Of a stretch of 17,400 nucleotides of DNA, positions 13,443 through 17,400 are shown one piece after another. The stretch's first letter is position 1. Every line of letters starts with the position of its first letter. The stretch is from Bacteroidales bacterium UBA5072 (lineage in GTDB: Bacteria > Bacteroidota > Bacteroidia > Bacteroidales > UBA10428): the NCBI GenBank assembly GCA_002415855.1, contig DIAS01000177.1:1-17400 (forward strand), given 5' to 3'. Below the pieces are notes generated by a model. It searched no databases and had not been told where the DNA came from. It worked only from the letters and a program-made list of their open reading frames with translations. The position numbers and the translations under genes were made by a program.

Positions 13443-14792
13443 TTATAAAAGAATTGACTGCAATATAAGTCCGGCGATGACAGATGCCACAGTGGTAACT
13501 ATACCCGGCAGCATAAAACTGTGATTCAGCACGTACTTGCCTATCCTCGTGGTACCGGTACGGTCAAACTGAATGGCTGCAAGCAGTGTGGGATAACCGG
13601 GGATGAAAAAGTGACCGTTCACTGCCGGAAAAACCCCAAGCAGGAATGCCGGTGATAAGCCAAGTGTCAGGCCCAGGGGCATAAGTGCCTTGGTAGTCGC
13701 GGCCTGGCTGAATAAGAGGATGCTCAGGGTAAACAATGCCAAGGCAAAGAGCCAGGGTAATTTATTCACCAGTTCACCCAATGTGTCCCGGATAACCACA
13801 AAATTATGATCCATAAAGGAACTGCTCATCCATATCACTCCGAATACGGCGATGGTGGCTTGTCCTGCACTGGCAAACAGGCTGGCTTTGGTGACCTGGG
13901 AGGCTGTTGTATTCGCGAAGAGAATGATCAACCCGGTTGCAGCCAGCATGATCATCATGATCATGGAGGGTATTTGCACCTGGCCGGCGGCATTTACGGC
14001 AAAGTTCGGCGTAAATCCGCTAATTCCGGAGAAACTTGGCAGCAATCCCGGGAACGATCCCACCAGTACAATACCCAGAACCGCCAGGCCGAAAATTACC
14101 AGCGACTTAACTGCCCCAGGCTTCATGGCAACGGCTTCCTGTGCTTCACTTTCGAGGTTTTTGGCAAAGACAGGATCCTTCATCTTCTCAAGGAATTCAT
14201 TGTCCTCGTTCAGTTCCTTACCTCTTTTATAGACAAAAGCAATGCCTACGATCACCCCGATGAGTGTTGCCGGAATGCACACCATGAGTATGTTTCCCAA
14301 CCCGATCCCCTTGTCTGCCAGAACTGTGAGCAGAGCCGCCGAGGCGGCTGAGACCGGACTGGATGTGATGCCCATGTGCGCTGCTGTAACGCTCATGCTC
14401 AGCGCTCTTTCGGGACGGATGCGTGCCTTGATGGCAACCTCTGCAATGATCGGCAGGATAGAATAAGAGATATGTGCTGTTCCGGCAAATAAAGTAAAAC
14501 AGTAAGTTACTAACGGACCCAATATGGTTATCTGACCGGGATGGCTCCGGAGAATTTTGCTGGCCACACGTACCAGGTAATCCATACCGCCGGCTGCCTG
14601 AAGCGCCGCTGCTGCCGTTACCACACTCATGATAATGAGCATCACCTCAAGAGGGGGATCGGAAGGTTGTATGTCAAATACGAAAAGCAGGATCAGCAGC
14701 CCGATCATGCCCATCACACCCAGGCCTATGCCGGACATGCGCGCACCAATAAAAATACAGATCAGGAGAATTGCCAGTTGAATGAAAATCAT
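13443..14792 (-). CDS. dcuB: Anaerobic C4-dicarboxylate transporter (DcuA/DcuB family)
   Basis: 449 residues, very hydrophobic with about ten membrane segments, the normal family length. It matches E. coli Dcu carriers by eye over the whole length: N-terminal G-A-R-M-S-G-I-G-L-G (16-25), A-L-Q-A-A-G-G-M-D (63-71), F-A-G-T-A-H-I-S-Y-S-I-L-P-I-I (102-116), I-R-P-E-R (125-129), and near the end A-A-I-Q-F-D-R-T-G-T-T-R-I-G (405-418). Dcu proteins exchange fumarate, malate or aspartate for succinate across the inner membrane during fumarate respiration. Features of both DcuA and DcuB are present, so the symbol is provisional. First gene of the probable operon with aspA (22-base gap) and ansB, so its likely substrates are the products of those enzymes, fumarate above all if the aspartase is periplasmic. 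Confidence 0.92.
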   Translation of the reverse strand: MIFIQLAILLICIFIGARMSGIGLGVMGMIGLLILLFVFDIQPSDPPLEVMLIIMSVVTAAAALQAAGGMDYLVRVASKILRSHPGQITILGPLVTYCFTLFAGTAHISYSILPIIAEVAIKARIRPERALSMSVTAAHMGITSSPVSAASAALLTVLADKGIGLGNILMVCIPATLIGVIVGIAFVYKRGKELNEDNEFLEKMKDPVFAKNLESEAQEAVAMKPGAVKSLVIFGLAVLGIVLVGSFPGLLPSFSGISGFTPNFAVNAAGQVQIPSMIMMIMLAATGLIILFANTTASQVTKASLFASAGQATIAVFGVIWMSSSFMDHNFVVIRDTLGELVNKLPWLFALALFTLSILLFSQAATTKALMPLGLTLGLSPAFLLGVFPAVNGHFFIPGYPTLLAAIQFDRTGTTRIGKYVLNHSFMLPGIVTTVASVIAGLILQSILL

Positions 14793-14902
14793 AGCTTAGG
14801 AATAATGATAGGTAAAGATACCAAATCAGCTATTAAAGTTAGCTCATTCCTGCGTTATCTTGTAGACGCCTCCGTTCAACAGGAATTCAGGAGCAACCCC
14901 GA
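14793..14902 (-). promoter_or_regulatory. Upstream region of the dcu-aspA-ansB operon
   Basis: This 110-base gap should hold the operon promoter. A minus-strand TATCTTTA (14813-14820) misses the TAnnTTTG box by one base and lies about 21 bases before the ATG. Just upstream is a dyad AGCTA-N7-TAGCT (14828-14844), a possible regulator site, and next to it a 7-base inverted repeat (14846-14852 with 14880-14886) that could form a stem at the end of the upstream gene's message. None is decisive. Confidence 0.3.
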
Positions 14903-15994
14903 TTAAGCCTCAGGTTCCGGCTGCAGTTTCTGGTCAGCTCCCTTCAGCCAGATCATTGCCAGTTTATATCCGAGTGACAGGATGATGGCTCCCGTAAACA
15001 GTCCGATAAAGCCTGACATGATCATACCGCCTATGGCACCGAGAAATATCACCAGCATGGGTACAGGCGCCCCTTTCCCCATCAGCCAGGGCTTGAGAAA
15101 ATTGTCGCTCATGGAAAAAATGATGATCAGCACTGACCACAAGGTTGCGGGACCAGGATCCCTGACGGTGTACAGGTAAATGACAACCGGTATGGCTACA
15201 ATACCTACGGGTAATTGCACAATGGCAAACAGAAATGCGAACAAAGCCCACAGGCCTGCAAAGGGGACTTTGGCCAGGATAAGACAGGCACCCACCAGTG
15301 CAAACTGAATAAAGGCAACCCCGAGTATACCTTTGGCAACATTCCGGATGGTAAGGACGATCATTTGTACAAATTCTTCCCCGCTCCTGCCAACAAGCCT
15401 TGTGGCAAAACTCACGGCTGATTTTCCCGATTTTTCAGCACTGGCGAGCATTATTCCTGAAATAATGATGGAAAGGATCATCATCAGGAAATTGGAGGCC
15501 ACACTCTTGATGGCGCCAAGGAATTTATCGCCGATAAGAATAATTTGCTCACTGTATGTTTTAATGGCAACTTCAATATTCGTGGTTAACATCTTCCAGG
15601 CATTATAGAGAGGTTCTCCTACCACAGGCCATTCAGCAACCCGGGGATTCGGAGGGGGAATTACCAGTGTATTTTCACGAAGGGAAAGTATAAACTGTTT
15701 GCCGCTTTCTACTGCAGATGAAACAAGCCAGATAAAAGGAAGTATCAGTAATACAAGCAGTATCCCGGTAGTTATGCTGCTGGACAGGGCTTTTTTTCCC
15801 TTCAGCAATCCAAGCAAACCTTTGTACAAAGGATACAAGGTAATGGCCAGAATAATTCCCCAGAGGATGGGTATCACAAAGGGAAGTATGATCATCACAC
15901 ACCAGGCCAGCAAAATAACCATTAATAACAGTTTAATGGTCAGGTCAATACTTTTCCTTTCGCCATGCATGTCACTGTCAGGGATTGGTTTCAT
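14903..15994 (-). CDS. AI-2E family (PerM/YdiK-like) membrane protein
   Basis: 363 residues. The pattern fits the AI-2E family: a pair of membrane helices at about 20-50, a third at about 73-92, a long soluble segment at about 95-160, then a cluster of hydrophobic helices from about 165 to 350, with the family's conserved late part (D-N-F-L-K-P-W-L-M-G-K-G-A-P-V-P, then G-F-I-G-L-F-T-G-A-I-I-L-S-L-G-Y). Family members export varied substrates; some exchange sodium for protons and one, TqsA, exports autoinducer-2, so the family name should not be read as a function here. The N-terminus has no cleavable signal. It lies 110 bases upstream of dcu on the same strand; readthrough into the dcu operon is possible but the gap leaves room for a promoter. 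The beta-barrel gene upstream ends 99 bases before it. Confidence 0.85.
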   Translation of the reverse strand: MKPIPDSDMHGERKSIDLTIKLLLMVILLAWCVMIILPFVIPILWGIILAITLYPLYKGLLGLLKGKKALSSSITTGILLVLLILPFIWLVSSAVESGKQFILSLRENTLVIPPPNPRVAEWPVVGEPLYNAWKMLTTNIEVAIKTYSEQIILIGDKFLGAIKSVASNFLMMILSIIISGIMLASAEKSGKSAVSFATRLVGRSGEEFVQMIVLTIRNVAKGILGVAFIQFALVGACLILAKVPFAGLWALFAFLFAIVQLPVGIVAIPVVIYLYTVRDPGPATLWSVLIIIFSMSDNFLKPWLMGKGAPVPMLVIFLGAIGGMIMSGFIGLFTGAIILSLGYKLAMIWLKGADQKLQPEPEA

Positions 15995-16093
15995 AGTTTA
16001 CAGGGATTTATAGATTAAATTACCATGTTACCAGGAATATTTAAATTGGCATCGTCGCTGCCCAGCCTGACACGCCTATCACGCTGCAAACAT

Positions 16094-16807
16094 TTATTCC
16101 GGTTTTGTCTCAGGCGCATTTGCTCCAATCGGGATCGAGAAAAACACGTAAATAGAAGAAAAGTATTGCGGCTTTCCCGTATTATCCTTAAGCGGATCCA
16201 CGAATGAGTAATAATACCGTATTCCGGTCTGCGAACTTTTGGGCCTTTTCGACAGTTTGGCACCGACTCCCACCATAATTCCTGCATCAATCCGCTTGTA
16301 GTTATCCTTGACATCCAGTTTGTAGGTAAGATCGTTGTCATCTTTCACTGTATTCTTGAATGTGTCATATCCTTTGGTTCTGAGCGCCAACATAGGTCCG
16401 GCCTCAACATGAAAGAAAGTGGCAAAGCGGTATTTCAGCAGAATAGGAACGTGAAAATAGTTAATCTTCCTGTCGATTATGCCACCGGTAAAAACTGTAT
16501 CCAATGACGGATTGTTTAACAAATAGGGATCAAGACTGCCGGCTCCCTGGTTTGATTTTACCAGCACCCCGGTGTGTAAAAGCAGGGGGCCTTTTACCCT
16601 GATGTCAAAATAAAAACCCAGGTTAAACATTGGCAGATATTTACTGGGTTCCAGGTTAGCAATTTTGCCGAAATTCACCCCGCCATCCAACCCAAATTCC
16701 ACATTGGGACTGTTTAACTTGTCCCCGAATATCAGGGATATCAGAACCTGTGATGAGGCTGAATATCCAATGAAAAGGAGTCCGATGATAAGTATAAGTT
16801 TCTTCAT
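16094..16807 (-). CDS. PorT-like outer-membrane beta-barrel protein
   Basis: 237 residues from the second ATG. An ATG three codons earlier (16816) is possible, but M-K-K-L-I-L-I-I is the usual signal-peptide start and the signal (1-19, ending A-S-S before Gln20) fits better. The mature chain looks like an OMP_b-brl_2 barrel: G-L-D-G-G-V-N-F-G, then N-L-G-F-Y-F-D-I-R-V, L-L-L-H-T-G-V-L-V, I-N-Y-F-H-V-P-I-L-L-K-Y-R-F, F-H-V-E-A-G-P-M-L-A-L-R and G-I-M-V-G-V-G-A-K-L. The segment with I-x-Y-F-x-V-P-x-L-L-K-Y-R followed by E-A-G-P is typical of the PorT-like family common in Bacteroidetes. Unusually, the last strand (Y-V-F-F-S-I-P-I) is followed by an 11-residue Ala/Pro/Glu tail. Specific function unknown. 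The upstream barrel gene ends 32 bases before it, so the two are probably co-transcribed. Confidence 0.7.
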   Translation of the reverse strand: MKKLILIIGLLFIGYSASSQVLISLIFGDKLNSPNVEFGLDGGVNFGKIANLEPSKYLPMFNLGFYFDIRVKGPLLLHTGVLVKSNQGAGSLDPYLLNNPSLDTVFTGGIIDRKINYFHVPILLKYRFATFFHVEAGPMLALRTKGYDTFKNTVKDDNDLTYKLDVKDNYKRIDAGIMVGVGAKLSKRPKSSQTGIRYYYSFVDPLKDNTGKPQYFSSIYVFFSIPIGANAPETKPE

Positions 16808-16839
16808 GGTTAACATAAATTAGTAAGGTTTAGGCATTG

Positions 16840-17400
16840 TTATATACCAAATCGATATTGAAGGCCTCCGATGAATTGCGTCCGGCTTTTCAGAAAGCCT
16901 ACTTCTGCCCGGATCATAAAGTGCTTGTTAATCTGGAATTGCGACCCGACAACGAAATTCCACATGTCCTTGGGTCGCTTGTTGAGTGAATACTGAACGG
17001 TGGCAACGTTTTCATCATTCAACGCACCGTCTATGCTGTTCAAGGTGTTTCCGGCGGCCTCGATGGTTCGGTTGGCAGTTTCGTATTTGGCCTCATTCAC
17101 CGGGTTCTTTTGTTCCACAGGCGTCAGCCCGTCCCACCAGGTATCCACGGCAACCTGTGCGTCTGCAACCTTATCCATTCCGGCATCCACTTTATCCTGC
17201 AGACCGTCTAGAGGTAATACCTCATCCAATGCCAGTGAACCACTTGTTTCGCTTTCAAGCTTTAACCGGAACCCTCCTGCCCAGAAGGCAATGTTGCGTT
17301 CGGGGTTCTTCAATTTAAATGTCTTTCCCATTCTGGGTCCGAACACAAAGGTAAAGACAGGTTTCTCGAGAGCACTGATGCTTTGCCAGGTGACGTTCAT
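16840..17400 (-). CDS. Outer-membrane beta-barrel protein with helical insertion, 5' end outside window
   Basis: The frame is open to the window edge, so the N-terminus is missing; the Met at 17400 need not be the start. The 186 visible residues begin with barrel-like strands (F-T-F-V-F-G-P-R-M-G-K-T-F and I-A-F-W-A-G-G-F-R-L-K-L), then a polar Ala/Asp/Val-rich segment (about 50-135) that should be alpha-helical, and end in barrel strands (M-W-N-F-V-V-G-S-Q-F-Q-I, F-M-I-R-A-E-V-G-F-L, T-Q-F-I-G-G-L-Q-Y-R-F). The ending Y-R-F-G-I resembles the terminal strand of outer-membrane barrels. I do not recognise the family. The helical segment between strands could be an external or periplasmic loop domain. 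It probably shares a transcript with the PorT-like gene 32 bases downstream. Confidence 0.65.
   Translation of the reverse strand: MNVTWQSISALEKPVFTFVFGPRMGKTFKLKNPERNIAFWAGGFRLKLESETSGSLALDEVLPLDGLQDKVDAGMDKVADAQVAVDTWWDGLTPVEQKNPVNEAKYETANRTIEAAGNTLNSIDGALNDENVATVQYSLNKRPKDMWNFVVGSQFQINKHFMIRAEVGFLKSRTQFIGGLQYRFGI

Noticed and set aside
13806..14351. Plus-strand open frame of 181 codons opposite dcu
   Set aside because: His/Gly/Cys-rich translation typical of the antisense of a hydrophobic transporter gene; the minus-strand transporter is unambiguous.
14903..15994. Autoinducer-2 exporter and quorum-sensing role
   Set aside because: The AI-2E family has mixed functions and nothing else in the window concerns AI-2; only the family call is supported.

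Overview
The window reads as chromosomal DNA of a Bacteroidetes bacterium, probably an anaerobic, fumarate-respiring member. Three things point there. Seven exported proteins have signal peptides whose predicted cleavage leaves an N-terminal Gln (the Bacteroidetes 'Q-rule'). Several -7 boxes match the Bacteroidetes pattern TAnnTTTG. Small outer-membrane beta-barrel genes are abundant. Fifteen genes are supported; two are cut by the window edges. No rRNA, tRNA, CRISPR array, insertion sequence or phage gene was seen.

Layout. 1-596 (+): 3' part of an amidohydrolase. 668-2530 (-): an SH3b-domain secreted protein followed by a DcaP-like outer-membrane porin, probably one transcript. 2841-4126 (-): a TetR-family regulator and a secreted coiled-coil/SHOCT protein, separated by 161 bases rich in inverted repeats, one a perfect 19-base dyad placed like an autoregulatory operator. 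4294-5784 (+): a beta-barrel protein and a membrane-anchored AlbA_2-domain protein 27 bases apart. The last gene overlaps by 20 bases, tail to tail, with glgX. 5765-10469 (-): glycogen phosphorylase (glgP) and glycogen debranching enzyme (glgX), which together degrade glycogen or maltodextrin to glucose-1-phosphate and debranched oligosaccharide. 10808-14792 (-): a C4-dicarboxylate transporter, an aspartase and a type II asparaginase (transcribed dcu, aspA, ansB). 14903-15994 (-): an AI-2E (PerM/YdiK) family membrane protein. 16094-17400 (-): two outer-membrane beta-barrel genes, the upstream one cut by the window end.

The most interesting unit is dcu-aspA-ansB. The asparaginase is periplasmic as expected, but the aspartase also has a clean signal peptide replacing the few extra N-terminal residues of the cytoplasmic E. 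coli enzyme. Read literally, asparagine is converted in the periplasm to aspartate and then to fumarate, with two ammonia released outside the inner membrane. The Dcu antiporter would then exchange that fumarate for succinate from fumarate respiration. That differs from the E. coli arrangement, where aspartate is imported first. A tract of nine heptamer repeats lies between aspA and ansB, and its last unit supplies the aspA stop codon.
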